DNA of 42,856 nt, taken from a virus. Positions 19,801 to 28,049 of this stretch are shown in pieces; within the stretch, counting starts at the first letter, position 1; each line of letters opens with the position of its first letter. Where the stretch lies: positions 1 through 42,856 of IMG/VR virus record IMGVR_UViG_3300025483_000027. The stretch is one strand, 5' to 3'. The notes below the pieces were generated by a model. The model made no database searches, was not told where the DNA came from, and worked only from the letters and a program-made list of their open reading frames with translations. The translations under genes and the position numbers were made by a program.

Positions 19801-22232
19801 GATTCAATAGAAGGTTGTTTTCTTTCTTTGTTGCAACCTAAAGGAGATCTTCTAGAACCACCTCTACTAGATGTTCCAATTTGAAATCCAATCTTAACTT
19901 CATCTTCAGTAGGAGGTTCATTGCCAACCTCATCATCCCTTAAATCTATAGTGACATTAGAACATCCTTTAGTTCTACTAGCAAAAGGCACTTCTCCAAC
20001 ACTAACAACTACAGTTCCTGAAGTTGATTGACCAGCACCTGTTTGCATCCACTTAGGATCTCTAATTACCTCACCATTAATATTTTCATCATTGAAAGGA
20101 TCAGACCAATTAAGTTGCCACCCACAACTAAAGAAACCAGAACCTCCTGTACAAAAATATACATCATAATCACCTGGGCCAATAACCATTTTACTACCTA
20201 GTATGTTTGTAGGTCTAGTAATTGAGCATATTTCTAAAACTTCACCTGGTTGAATTATACCTTCTGTTGATTTACCATTAAGTATACTAGTATATCCATA
20301 CCTACCAGGTTCAGTGTTTTCAGGATTAATTGGTAAATATATTAACCATGGTTCTGATTCTTGTGCAAATGCATTATTATTAGCTAATATAAAAGGGTCA
20401 TCAGTTAAATCATTATATGGATAATTAGGGTAGTAGTATTCTTCTTCATCTCTAGTATACTTATTTACATTTCTAAGCATACCTTTTGCAACAATAGATC
20501 TATTTGTACTTCTGTTACCCCTTACTATTTTATACCCAACTATATCATCTTTTTGTTCTGAAGTTAACTCTGAAGATTGAATTAAACCATTTATTTGAGA
20601 ATTATCTATTCTTATACCAATTGGAAAAACAGCATTGTCTTGCATTGATGGTACAATCTTATTACCTTCATAATTAATTTCATTATTCTCTATAATAGGA
20701 CTAACTGACACATCTGGAAATTTATGATGTCTTATTTTTTCTCCTGCTAAATCTCCCCAAACAGTAGAATCACAAGGGTACTCTTCTTTAGACTCCCAAT
20801 AAGCTAACTCACCATATTGGTAAGGTCCTTTATAATTTTCATCATTTGCATCATATTCTGAACTAAAGCCTATTACAGATGCTGTATTGTAAATTTTCCA
20901 CCAAGGTGAGTATCCAAGTTCTCCAGATTGATAATCAGGTTCTCCTATAAAATCATCATTTGAGTCAGGTACATCAGGATAACTTTCATTACTATTTTTT
21001 ATTCTACCTGGAATGTGAAAACTATCAGTTTGCTTTCCGTTTTTTAGTAGAAAAACTATTTCAAAAGCATACACTTCATCACGCATGTACCCACGTAAGT
21101 TTGTAGCATTTAACTCATCTGAATAATCTTCTCCTGGAGGAATTCTATATGTTTCCCATCCTAAAGTTATTTTACTTGCAACCGATTGATAATTAACTCT
21201 ATCAATAGATGTAAGATTATTCCATACAATAATATCCTGTACAGCTGTAACATCGTTAGCTATATCGTAATATGGAAACTTTTCAAATATATCAGATACT
21301 GAAAGTTTTATTGCTGTCTTGTCTGTTCCTGAATAAGTTATTTCTTTGAATGATTCTTCTATGTTATAAGTTCCTATTAACTCGTAAGAAGAAACATTAT
21401 TTATTGTTTTTATTACAGCTATATTAAAATATTGAAATTGACCAGTTAGGTCAAGATTAGAAACACCTAAAATAATAGACTTTCCTACAGGAGAATTAAA
21501 ATTCACTGTAGTATTAAATTTATCAGAAATTGGAGTTGGGTTGGTTATTGAATAATATGAACTTAATTCATTACCACTAGAATCTGAATATTGAATTGTA
21601 AATTGATAGGTCCCAGAAACTAAATCACCAACACTACTTATTTTTGTTATATTTAATTGAGGAATTGAAAAGTTTGGTTGAATTTTAAGTTGATTACAAT
21701 CTAACTCATCTCCATATACAGGATCACAACTAGGTGTGCCTGATATAAGTTTGTAAGGAATATTTTCAATATCTAAATATCTTCTAGGATTAACACCATC
21801 TGTCCAGTATATTTCTGTACTACAATTAGTTATTCTATGTACAACTTTAGGTATAGGGTGTTTTATATCAAAATTTAAACAAGAGGAATTAATTAATGTT
21901 TGATATTGACAATCATTATTATCCATATAACCAATTTCACTTGCATTTTGCTTAGGGTTAGATAAGAAAAATATATGTTTTCTTTTTTCTGGAATATAAT
22001 ATTCACCGATAAGTTTATAACCTGTTGGAAATGTAAGACATAATTCATTACCTAACTCGTTCTGGTAACTTACAGAATTGTCATCAAAGTTCTCAATAGC
22101 AGCATTCAAAGCATAAGTCACCTTACCTTTACCAACTTGACTAATTGAACTATCAAGATTTAATCCTGCTTGAGCAGAAGCTGGATTTATTCTAATATTA
22201 CTTAGCTTTTTATTATCTTTTTCTTCGGCCAT
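16863..22232 (-). CDS. Tail stabilization (muzzle-type) protein with poly-Thr C-terminal modules
   Basis: This encodes 1789 residues. The N-terminus (INPASAQAGLNLDSS, then VTYALNAAIENFD and a DGVNPRRYLDIENI stretch near 145-160) matches what I recall of the crAss-like 'stabilization' protein, which forms the distal tail muzzle in the solved phicrAss001 virion. The body to about 1540 is beta-rich. After it come at least five Thr tracts (roughly 1546-1552, 1560-1567, 1595-1600, 1718-1723, 1728-1734) separating small Cys-containing modules. One of these ends in a GNDYVFKLENG...SPC pattern typical of surface-exposed Bacteroidota phage modules. The extension may be host-facing. The immediate upstream neighbour is a ring protein, as in other family members. 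The exact position in the virion is inferred. Confidence 0.78.
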   Translation of the reverse strand: MAEEKDNKKLSNIRINPASAQAGLNLDSSISQVGKGKVTYALNAAIENFDDNSVSYQNELGNELCLTFPTGYKLIGEYYIPEKRKHIFFLSNPKQNASEIGYMDNNDCQYQTLINSSCLNFDIKHPIPKVVHRITNCSTEIYWTDGVNPRRYLDIENIPYKLISGTPSCDPVYGDELDCNQLKIQPNFSIPQLNITKISSVGDLVSGTYQFTIQYSDSSGNELSSYYSITNPTPISDKFNTTVNFNSPVGKSIILGVSNLDLTGQFQYFNIAVIKTINNVSSYELIGTYNIEESFKEITYSGTDKTAIKLSVSDIFEKFPYYDIANDVTAVQDIIVWNNLTSIDRVNYQSVASKITLGWETYRIPPGEDYSDELNATNLRGYMRDEVYAFEIVFLLKNGKQTDSFHIPGRIKNSNESYPDVPDSNDDFIGEPDYQSGELGYSPWWKIYNTASVIGFSSEYDANDENYKGPYQYGELAYWESKEEYPCDSTVWGDLAGEKIRHHKFPDVSVSPIIENNEINYEGNKIVPSMQDNAVFPIGIRIDNSQINGLIQSSELTSEQKDDIVGYKIVRGNRSTNRSIVAKGMLRNVNKYTRDEEEYYYPNYPYNDLTDDPFILANNNAFAQESEPWLIYLPINPENTEPGRYGYTSILNGKSTEGIIQPGEVLEICSITRPTNILGSKMVIGPGDYDVYFCTGGSGFFSCGWQLNWSDPFNDENINGEVIRDPKWMQTGAGQSTSGTVVVSVGEVPFASRTKGCSNVTIDLRDDEVGNEPPTEDEVKIGFQIGTSSRGGSRRSPLGCNKERKQPSIESQKGEDVTYRQIFNSPETSFGQPFLGDVLKLESVMFGAGKAHFVEVKDNAKYKLLSKEAQIDALTSSEEIASLTDPFNAGIMFTAFQSYLTIYVNGITRKNYGMSFNSRANYDYSLPVDNDVDGGIKQRDIDFSRYVIPGVQSLGKNELDINNWNRETSVFIKTKDKRKEGTSVSAIPFPNKTPNLLNSGTSVIEDNSRFTISEAGLCGGPEKEKDISVVSYYASMKNIVPSQWGQIYSYETIDTGYQSLINNSKVETVFGGDVFISRFTYKTKLPFFIDNRVGAPDDSDIFYDEIGNIGYPKYWHSSRSILEDFNVEKDGDTIPMRNIISYKAHNFDCPNDPSSVPVGGGSARTFYDGYIYMFAYGIPNFYCESTYNTDLRQAFNNKEGDFWPHVSSGIPDDWVQEKNVPIAQDNTYYYNITFSKQNKENTFTHLPANWSEDFCFTNFPFRAIYSDPAIINSDNKVNNWLVYRALSFHDFPQNYGNLISLDGIQNKAILARFENKSLLYNKLLTIDTSNPQAAYIGNSKLFEGAPPVDFAETDLGYVGSQNKFLLKIPQGQITIDAKRGQVFLISGKAIDLTAFNSGVNKFMKDELPFHILRFFPNMETDNNFNGVGLHGVYDSKFERVIITKLDYTPLSKDIKYNKENDSFYIIDSVGLETTVFLKDEKYFCNKSWTMSFDFNIKSWVSFHSYVPNYYIADNAFFYSGKNGCCDLDGDIPNFEVIVGEVQPPVIITTTTTTTSPPLFTTTTTTTQVADCNLSGASFNLTYCDLAGTAVITVPPTTTTTICSRPSGLFTDLFLEGYERSPNPTVITTNSAKEACLAGSLVEASQGLPIPVNLPIYRTVQYSFDDGLSIGTIVYEGESNSCIFPPDGWYSTQESYIGNDYVFKLENGTIVDISPCSGTTTTTTSIVPSTTTTTTSIGACNQYSVVGPRSVIYFDCLGNKNLLSVPSGDVSIVCSSVAIPGATLIGPCPI
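17031..17596. repeat. Poly-threonine codon tracts
   Basis: Five short ACN tracts, seen on the plus strand as runs of GTT/GTA/GTG, lie at about 17031-17050, 17063-17082, 17433-17450, 17534-17556 and 17572-17596. Codons are mixed, so these are degenerate rather than pure microsatellites. They act as linkers between C-terminal modules of the stabilization protein. Confidence 0.75.
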
Positions 22233-22237
22233 AGTTC

Positions 22238-23206
22238 TTAGTTATTGCGTCTTCTACCATATCTATTAGAACGGTTAGGAAGTTTATACTTATTGAACCT
22301 ATTTAAGTCTTTTTTAATTCTTCTCTGTTTTTCCCAAGGTGTTTGCTTCTTAACTTCATTACTTGCCATAATAAAAGCTTCATCGTGTAGCTGTTTATAA
22401 TATAGTAATTTTTGTTGAAGTTGGTTAAAAGTCTCATCGTTAGTTTGATTAGTAAGAGTTTCAAACACTTTGTACTTAATAAATGCCTCAACATATTCTG
22501 AAATTCTAAAATTATCAGGAATCAATTGATTTCCACCATCATCATAATTTGTGGAATAAAATAGTAAATGAATAGTAGCATTTCTAAAATTTGTTACAAT
22601 TTTATTATCTCTAATGTCAAAACTATCATATGTTGATGACCCTGGAGTAAAATTTCCTACAGGAGGTGCAAAGTTATTCCAATCTTGCCTATATGAAACA
22701 TCACACTGACTTCTTGCAGATATATTACCAGGTTTAAGTAGGTAGTCATGTCTATAAGATCTTGCAATTTCATTATTTGTTTTATATACAGCTTGGACTA
22801 ACTCAGGCATACATGTACCATCACAACTTGGATGTTGACATTCAGAATTATTACAAGGTGTACCACCTATTGTAAGTGGTGATATTTGTATAGTTGTTGC
22901 ATTTGCAGCTTGAGAATAGAATGATGTTGAAGAAGGGTAAGGGTTTCCTGGAACTTCTGCACACATCCAAGCTTCTCTAACAGCATAAAAGTTATCAGGA
23001 AGTCTTGCTTGAAAATCTTCTACAAACAAAACTTGTTCATCAATTTTATATGTTGTTTTACCAAGCTTATTTAAACATTTATTTAAATAAGTTGGAAATA
23101 ATAAATCGTCTACTGCTCCTGTATCAAAGTAGCTTTTTAACTCTTCTTTTATAGTAGCGTATATAGGCTCTGGTGATACAAAATTATATTTATAGTAATA
23201 TGACAT
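22238..23206 (-). CDS. Tail ring protein (crAss-like, probably ring protein 1)
   Basis: This encodes 322 residues. The N-terminal half (SPEPIYATIKEELKSYFDTGA, then LFPTYLNKCLNKLG and LPDNFYAVREAWMC) matches a highly conserved crAss-like virion protein as I recall it, annotated as a ring protein of the portal-tail junction. A Cys cluster (CNNSECQHPSCDGTC, about 118-132) may bind metal. The C-terminus is basic (Arg/Asn-rich). It lies five bases before the stabilization protein and three bases after an IHF-like gene. Assembly role is inferred from family and position. Confidence 0.75.
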   Translation of the reverse strand: MSYYYKYNFVSPEPIYATIKEELKSYFDTGAVDDLLFPTYLNKCLNKLGKTTYKIDEQVLFVEDFQARLPDNFYAVREAWMCAEVPGNPYPSSTSFYSQAANATTIQISPLTIGGTPCNNSECQHPSCDGTCMPELVQAVYKTNNEIARSYRHDYLLKPGNISARSQCDVSYRQDWNNFAPPVGNFTPGSSTYDSFDIRDNKIVTNFRNATIHLLFYSTNYDDGGNQLIPDNFRISEYVEAFIKYKVFETLTNQTNDETFNQLQQKLLYYKQLHDEAFIMASNEVKKQTPWEKQRRIKKDLNRFNKYKLPNRSNRYGRRRNN

Positions 23207-23208
23207 TC

Positions 23209-23694
23209 TTAAAATCTTTTAGTCCATTCATTGTACATGTATTGATACTTTTTATCAGTATTTACATAATGTGATAATAATCTAGATGTGGTTCTAGTAG
23301 GTTTAAAAAACCAACAAATTGAGTGTCTAAATCTTGCAGTGTTTTTAAACCAGATCCATCCAAAGAAATAACCTTCTGTGTGGTAGTTAAAGTTATAAAT
23401 ATGTTTACCTTTTTCTCTAGTTTTTTTCCAGTCAATAGGTAAATTTACAAACTCCTTTTCACCATTACTTTTTATTCTTTTTCTTTTCTTTTTGTTTATT
23501 GAAAATTCCCCAAAGCCAAAAGGTAATTTCTCTTTTTCTCCAGTTTCTAATATATGATATTTAAATTGGTCATTAAATTCATATATAATATTTTTCCAAT
23601 CAGTATAACTTAATTTTATAGATTTATAACTTTTACAAAAATCAGAGTAATTTTTTTTACTTGTACTTCTCCAATCAACTTTTACTCTTGGCAT
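23209..23694 (-). CDS. IHF/HU-like DNA-binding protein in the tail cluster
   Basis: This encodes 161 residues. The segment 49-66 (LETGEKEKLPFGFGEFSI, followed by a basic KKKRKR) closely follows the HU/IHF pattern 'G-x-x-V-x-L-x-GFG-x-F', with the preceding helices at about 28-48. The C-terminal 80 residues (TEGYFFGWIWFKNTARF, then SRLLSHYV) are aromatic-rich and outside the HU fold. CrAss-like phages carry two IHF-related genes in the structural region; this and the gene at 40914-41273 are the pair here. Because it lies between two ring-protein genes, a role in the virion or in DNA packaging is possible, but this is not shown. Confidence 0.65.
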   Translation of the reverse strand: MPRVKVDWRSTSKKNYSDFCKSYKSIKLSYTDWKNIIYEFNDQFKYHILETGEKEKLPFGFGEFSINKKKRKRIKSNGEKEFVNLPIDWKKTREKGKHIYNFNYHTEGYFFGWIWFKNTARFRHSICWFFKPTRTTSRLLSHYVNTDKKYQYMYNEWTKRF

Positions 23695-23697
23695 TTT

Positions 23698-24423
23698 TTA
23701 ATTTGTTGGTTGAGAATTAGGAGCCTGACCGTCAATTCCTTCATTGCTCATGTCTGACTTTAAATTAAAATAAGTACTTAATAGTTTCGCTGATACCATT
23801 CCTAATGTTTGTTGCTCTAAATACCCAGGTACAAATGATTCTTCATCCAAAGGATTCATACAATAATCATCAATGTTATAATTTTTATTACATTCACAAT
23901 CTGGATACATTATCTCTTTGGGTATATTTTCTTCAAATAAAGCAGATATTCTAACTGACTCAACTAAAGAGTCACTCAAATATAAATATCCGTTAGATAT
24001 CCAAAAATAGCTTTCTTTTTTAATCATAGGAAGCTTTAATAAATTTAAATATCTATTTATAGTTATTTCTTTTATTTTAGTCCCTGAACCTCCCATAGCG
24101 TTTATTGAATAAACACCTTGTATTACATATTGATAATTACCTTCAGATATTTTAGGAAGTTTGTATTTTGATCTTGCTACAGTATAATTGTCAACATAAT
24201 TACAACATTCAGAAATAGGAACTTCACACATTTCTAAACAAGGTATTGTAGTAAATAAAGTATCACTAGCCCATAACTTTCTTAAATTAGTTTCTCTTTT
24301 AATTAAAAGTAATGCATTAGTTTTAATTTCAGAAGCTATTGCTCTGTCAGTGATCAATGCGTCAGTAGACAATATTTTATGTATTGATCTAATGTCTGAA
24401 ATTAATTTTCTGTATGTTGACAT
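23698..24423 (-). CDS. Tail ring protein (crAss-like, second type)
   Basis: This encodes 241 residues. The N-terminus (MSTYRKLISDIRSIHKILS, ITDRAIASEIK, RETNLRKLWASD, then IPCLEMCEVP) matches my memory of a strongly conserved crAss-like protein annotated as a ring or neck protein. A central beta-rich part is followed by a Cys pair (PDCECNKNY) and a short helical C-terminus. It is tightly packed: three bases before the IHF-like gene and two bases after the phosphoesterase gene. Which ring it forms cannot be decided from sequence alone. Confidence 0.7.
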   Translation of the reverse strand: MSTYRKLISDIRSIHKILSTDALITDRAIASEIKTNALLLIKRETNLRKLWASDTLFTTIPCLEMCEVPISECCNYVDNYTVARSKYKLPKISEGNYQYVIQGVYSINAMGGSGTKIKEITINRYLNLLKLPMIKKESYFWISNGYLYLSDSLVESVRISALFEENIPKEIMYPDCECNKNYNIDDYCMNPLDEESFVPGYLEQQTLGMVSAKLLSTYFNLKSDMSNEGIDGQAPNSQPTN

Positions 24424-24425
24424 AA

Positions 24426-25667
24426 TTATATTCTTTTTTCAAATTCACAAACTTTACCCTCTTTTTTATCGTAACCTAAAAGTAAAGCTGCTCTTATAGA
24501 GTGTACATATCCACTATCTCTATGCCATTTATCAGAATCTGATAAGCTAGGCATTTGTTGAATTCTACACCCTTTTACTTCTTTTGCCATATAGTGATGT
24601 TTGTCACCTGTATGAACTTCTTGATATTTTGAATCCCCAAACATTTTCCCATAAACTGGATGTGTTGCAAACAATAAAGGTAATTGTTCTATTTTGCAAT
24701 TACCGTGATGATAACCAAGAAAAGTATTACCTAAAGTTAAAGCTTTTATTGGAGAACTACTTCTTATAAAACTTACATCTTTGTCATGTTTAAAGTAAAT
24801 TTCTAAAGCATGAGCTAAGTAAAATGATTTAGTTTTATCATGATTACCTGGAACAAGTACAACAATCACCTTATTAGAATATGTTCTTTGAATATTAATA
24901 GAGTCTATAAGCATTGCAAAGCCTAATTCATATTCTGAATCATACTCCATAATAGTATCTTGTGGAGTTCCTTGTGTAGTTTGGTTCTGATAGTTATCTG
25001 TATGGAAGAAATCATTTGATATTGGAAATACAACTGTATCTATATTATAGACCTTTGAGGTTTTAACCATTAAGTCTTCAGTCATGTCGTGAAATAACTT
25101 AACACGTTTACCTATATCATTGTTTCCTTCAATATATCTTTTAGCCAAGTGGAAATCAGAAATAGAAAGTTCTACGTCTATTGTATCCTTACCTGACTCT
25201 AATTTAGTTTTGTTTATTTCTATCTTCTTAGGTACGAAGTTTTTTAGAAATATTGAAAAGTCTTCAGCTGTATAATCTGATGGGCCTTTTCTTTTTGAGA
25301 ATATAGAAGATGTAAACTTACCACTAGGTAACATCTTAGACCAATAGTTTGTAATTATATATTCATCTAAATTTATCTTATGAAGATTGGCTAACTCTAT
25401 ATCATTTTTAGGCTCAAAGTTAGATGTAACTGTACTCTCAACGAAACCTTTAATTTTATTAACTTTTTTAATGCATTCTTCAGCAACTTTCTCATTTGCT
25501 TTTTTAAAGAACTCAGAATCATCAGAGTTTTTATTATCTCTAAGTTCTTTTAGAAGATCATTAACTTCTTCTTCTGTAATTTTTAATTTTTTAGCGTAAA
25601 ACTTTTTACTTTTCTTCCACGCTATTAATCTTTTTAATTCACTAAGTTTATTTGAGTGGTTTATCAT
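24426..25667 (-). CDS. Calcineurin-like metallophosphoesterase
   Basis: This encodes 413 residues. All blocks of the metallophosphoesterase fold are present in order: SDFHLAK (Asp171, His173), NDFFH (Asp219), PGNHD (Asn275, His276), GYHHGN (His330/331) and HTGDKHH (His362, Asp365, His367). These coordinate a two-metal centre that cleaves phosphodiester or phosphomonoester bonds. The first 100 residues are helical and charged and contain a possible helix-turn-helix (WKKSKKFYAKKLKITEEEVNDLL, 17-39). It sits among tail genes rather than with replication genes, so it may be a virion-associated or late nuclease or phosphatase. Substrate unknown. It is the first gene after a terminator and an AT-rich gap. 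Confidence 0.85.
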   Translation of the reverse strand: MINHSNKLSELKRLIAWKKSKKFYAKKLKITEEEVNDLLKELRDNKNSDDSEFFKKANEKVAEECIKKVNKIKGFVESTVTSNFEPKNDIELANLHKINLDEYIITNYWSKMLPSGKFTSSIFSKRKGPSDYTAEDFSIFLKNFVPKKIEINKTKLESGKDTIDVELSISDFHLAKRYIEGNNDIGKRVKLFHDMTEDLMVKTSKVYNIDTVVFPISNDFFHTDNYQNQTTQGTPQDTIMEYDSEYELGFAMLIDSINIQRTYSNKVIVVLVPGNHDKTKSFYLAHALEIYFKHDKDVSFIRSSSPIKALTLGNTFLGYHHGNCKIEQLPLLFATHPVYGKMFGDSKYQEVHTGDKHHYMAKEVKGCRIQQMPSLSDSDKWHRDSGYVHSIRAALLLGYDKKEGKVCEFEKRI

Positions 25668-25768
25668 AAAATTAAATTAAAAAATATCGTAAAGATATAT
25701 AATTTATCTTGTATATTATAAATAAATTTAGTAAAGGCGTTTATTTTTATAACTAAGTTAATTATAAC

Positions 25769-25801
25769 AAAAAACTCCCAAAAGCTTAATGCTCTTAGGA
25801 G
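25769..25801 (-). terminator. Rho-independent terminator after the fibre-like gene
   Basis: Reading the minus strand, CTCCTAAGAGC and GCTTTTGGGAG (25801-25791 and 25785-25775) pair over 11 positions, counting G-U pairs, around an ATTAA loop. Six T's follow (25774-25769). It lies 36 bases after the TAG of the 156-residue gene. The next 101 bases to the phosphoesterase start are AT-rich; I see no convincing promoter box there. Confidence 0.75.
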
Positions 25802-25836
25802 AAACCTTGTAAAACCAAAAAAAACAAGATTTTATA

Positions 25837-26307
25837 CTATGTTGACTTTGCTTGTATGATTATCCACTCTGAACCATCAGACCAAACAGTTACACCATTG
25901 TATGATTTATTTAATGTATAAAAACCAGGGTTGGGAACTCCATCTATAGATTCTCCTTCAGGTGCGAGTATGTGAACTTTGTTATTGGCAGATAAGGTTC
26001 CGTTTGATATAATCTGAATTTGTCTTTTATTAATTGCAGCAGAAGGTAAGATTAAATTATGTATACCAGAACCTCCAGACCACTTTAAATATATTTTACT
26101 TTTGTCATTTGTATAATTTGTAGATCCTCCTGGAGATACATTTAATATAAAAGGGTCTAATATATTTATTTCTTTTTCTATATAACTAAATAATGTACTA
26201 GCATCTATAGATTTAGACTCTTGGGTTACATCCTCAACAAAATACATTAAGTCTTTACCTTCAATGCTGTTTGATTTAATAAGTTCTGTTAGTTTTTGAG
26301 AAGCCAT
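25837..26307 (-). CDS. Small fibre-like virion protein
   Basis: This encodes 156 residues. The N-terminus (MASQKLTELIKSNSIEGKDLMYFVED...SKSIDASTLFSYI) has the look of the attachment segment of phage fibre proteins. The C-terminus ends in a beta-rich stretch, GVTVWSDGSEWIIIQ, common at the tips of such proteins. It is the last gene before a terminator and ends in TAG. It is probably a head or tail fibre. The receptor or partner is unknown. Confidence 0.55.
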   Translation of the reverse strand: MASQKLTELIKSNSIEGKDLMYFVEDVTQESKSIDASTLFSYIEKEINILDPFILNVSPGGSTNYTNDKSKIYLKWSGGSGIHNLILPSAAINKRQIQIISNGTLSANNKVHILAPEGESIDGVPNPGFYTLNKSYNGVTVWSDGSEWIIIQAKST

Positions 26308-26310
26308 GTT

Positions 26311-26628
26311 TTAAAGTTTTATAAAGTTATTATTTTCTAATTCTATTGGATCTGATGTTTCTAATAATAAAATTGAAATTGTTGTTGTTGTTGTTGTTGT
26401 AACAGGTATCTGTAAATCTATAAGTATTTCATTTTTGCACTTATCTGTTGTAGATAAAACTTTAACTTTTGTTGTACCATCAGGTACTTGATCAGTTGCA
26501 AAACCATCTATTAAAGATTGTCTAGAAACATTACTTTCAAATGCTGAGGTATAACCATCTAAATCTGAATATATTAAAAAATTATCAGCATCGATACCTA
26601 TATTTGTTATTTGTATTATTGCTGTCAT
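26311..26628 (-). CDS. Small beta-domain protein with poly-Thr tract (paralogue A)
   Basis: This encodes 105 residues. Residues 1-76 show the pattern GI-x4-FLIYSD, SNVSRQSLIDG, PDGTTKVKVLS, a Cys and a closing strand. The same pattern is in the next gene upstream (71 residues) and in the N-terminus of the 290-residue protein. About seven consecutive Thr follow, then a hydrophobic and acidic tail. The module is probably an exposed beta-sandwich decoration; function unknown. It starts four bases after the stop of its paralogue. Confidence 0.65.
   Translation of the reverse strand: MTAIIQITNIGIDADNFLIYSDLDGYTSAFESNVSRQSLIDGFATDQVPDGTTKVKVLSTTDKCKNEILIDLQIPVTTTTTTTISILLLETSDPIELENNNFIKL
26379..26400. 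repeat. Pure (GTT)n triplet repeat
   Basis: About seven perfect GTT units (AAC on the coding strand phase, read as ACA codons) lie in the 105-residue gene and encode its Thr run. A pure triplet tract can change length by slippage without breaking the frame. Confidence 0.85.
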
Positions 26629-26632
26629 TTAT

Positions 26633-26848
26633 TTATGTCAATGTTATATCTATATAATTAACACAACCTCCTAAAGATTGAACTCTAACTTCTGTAGAAT
26701 TATCAGGAATGTTAACATTAACACCAGATAATAAACTTGCTACATCTACATTAGAAATGATAGGTGTTGTAAAATTATCAGAATTTGAATATATATCAAA
26801 TAAAGATGTGCTTATACCTGCAGTGGTTAATGTTACTGTTGCTATCAT
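26633..26848 (-). CDS. Small beta-domain protein (paralogue B)
   Basis: This encodes 71 residues and consists of a single copy of the beta-domain: GISTSLFDIYSNSD, SNVDVASLLSG, PDNSTEVRVQS, then GGCVNYIDITL. It aligns over its full length with residues 1-76 of the following gene, which suggests tandem duplication. It has no Thr tail. Function unknown; probably a minor virion protein given its neighbours. Confidence 0.65.
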   Translation of the reverse strand: MIATVTLTTAGISTSLFDIYSNSDNFTTPIISNVDVASLLSGVNVNIPDNSTEVRVQSLGGCVNYIDITLT

Positions 26849-26854
26849 TAAAAT

Positions 26855-26956
26855 TTAAGGTTTTATATAAATTGTTTGACATCCACATGGCCAATTTAAA
26901 ACCACATTATTACATTCAGGATTCACTGGTAAAAAAGCATCTTCATTATTCTTCAT
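26855..26956 (-). CDS. Very small Cys-containing protein (33 residues)
   Basis: ATG at 26956 and TAA at 26855-26857 encode 33 residues with PEC (Cys15) and PCGC (Cys24, Cys26). The frame fits exactly between the collar gene (one base upstream) and paralogue B (6 bases downstream), as expected in a packed operon. The CGCQ peptide recurs in the 37-residue gene at 28372-28485. Real expression is not proven. Confidence 0.5.
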   Translation of the reverse strand: MKNNEDAFLPVNPECNNVVLNWPCGCQTIYIKP

Positions 26957-26957
26957 C

Positions 26958-28037
26958 TTATGGTATATAAACTATATAGTAAATTCCTGTTCCAGGTTGA
27001 TAATTTAAGTGAGGTTCGTTTCCTCCTGTATTACTATTTTGAACAATAGTATCTACAGTAATTCCTGTTGTACTTGAATTTGTAGATAATGTACCAGTGT
27101 TACCATTCTCTCTTCTAAAGTTTGGACCATTGGGAGCATCTGTACTACCTGCGTCAGCATTTGCTGTGTGAGTATGTCCAGGGTCATTTACATTATTTGT
27201 TACTGTTGCAAGGTGTGTGTGACTAGGTATTTGACCTACAGTTAAACCAACTTGATTTATTCCAAAATTAGAATTTAATGTATAATTTGGATTTCCTGAA
27301 ACCGCAGGATCTACATCAGAAGACATTGAACCTCCACCCATTCCAGAAGTTGCTCCTACTAAAACTCTACCTCTTAAGTCAGGAGTTCCATTACCACCAT
27401 TACATAAATAAACTTTATCCCAATCACCTATACCTGCTCCAGAGGAATCAAAATTACTTAATGGTCCTGTGTATCCCACTACAGCATAAGGAGCCATTTT
27501 ATTACTAATTAATGTTTGAGAAGGTTGAGAAGATAAATAGTTTGCTATATATGTATTTATATCAGCTATTTTTACATATGTAGAGTCTACAAGGCTTATA
27601 AACGAAGTTAACTCAGTATCAACAGCGCAAAGTTTTTTTATTACAGCTTGTAAGACAGCATGTGTGTTTGTATTGTCTGAAACAGTTAAACATTCTAATG
27701 TATATTCCGTATTTGGGTTTTCGTTTTCTAGTACTGTTATCTTATTGTCAATCTCACACAAAGATTTAACTAATCCAGTTATATATTCATTTAATGTAAA
27801 AGGGGAAGTTCCAGGAATATTTGATTCTATTATAGTGCAAACATCACTAGATGAAATTATAGGATAGATTCCTGAACCGTCTAAAGTTTTTATTAAATAT
27901 TGAATTATTTTTTCTTCAACGCTAAGTAAGGAATCTCCTTTACTTATTCCTAATTCAGAGATATCCTCACCTGTGTATCTAACGCACTTATCTGATGTAA
28001 TTTCTGTACACCCATTAAAGCAATTTTGACAATACAT
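26958..28037 (-). CDS. Tail-collar fibre-tip protein
   Basis: This encodes 359 residues. The C-terminal half is a phage tail-collar type domain: PDLRGRV (219-225), a Gly/Ser-rich loop, IPSHTH (270-275), GHTH (287-290) and HLNYQP followed by a YYIVYI end strand. The His-x-His pairs are those that bind metal along short tail fibre tips. The N-terminus has a Cys cluster (CQNCFNGC) and a segment (CVRYTGEDISELGISKGDSL) that I recall from crAss-like proteins, probably the attachment part. It is likely a host-contacting fibre tip on head or tail. Confidence 0.75.
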   Translation of the reverse strand: MYCQNCFNGCTEITSDKCVRYTGEDISELGISKGDSLLSVEEKIIQYLIKTLDGSGIYPIISSSDVCTIIESNIPGTSPFTLNEYITGLVKSLCEIDNKITVLENENPNTEYTLECLTVSDNTNTHAVLQAVIKKLCAVDTELTSFISLVDSTYVKIADINTYIANYLSSQPSQTLISNKMAPYAVVGYTGPLSNFDSSGAGIGDWDKVYLCNGGNGTPDLRGRVLVGATSGMGGGSMSSDVDPAVSGNPNYTLNSNFGINQVGLTVGQIPSHTHLATVTNNVNDPGHTHTANADAGSTDAPNGPNFRRENGNTGTLSTNSSTTGITVDTIVQNSNTGGNEPHLNYQPGTGIYYIVYIP

Positions 28038-28049
28038 ATTTTTTATATT

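Noticed and set aside
25805-25828. CTTGT/ACAAG inverted repeat next to the terminator
   Set aside because: Only five pairs with a long A-rich loop; the adjacent 11-pair hairpin explains termination.
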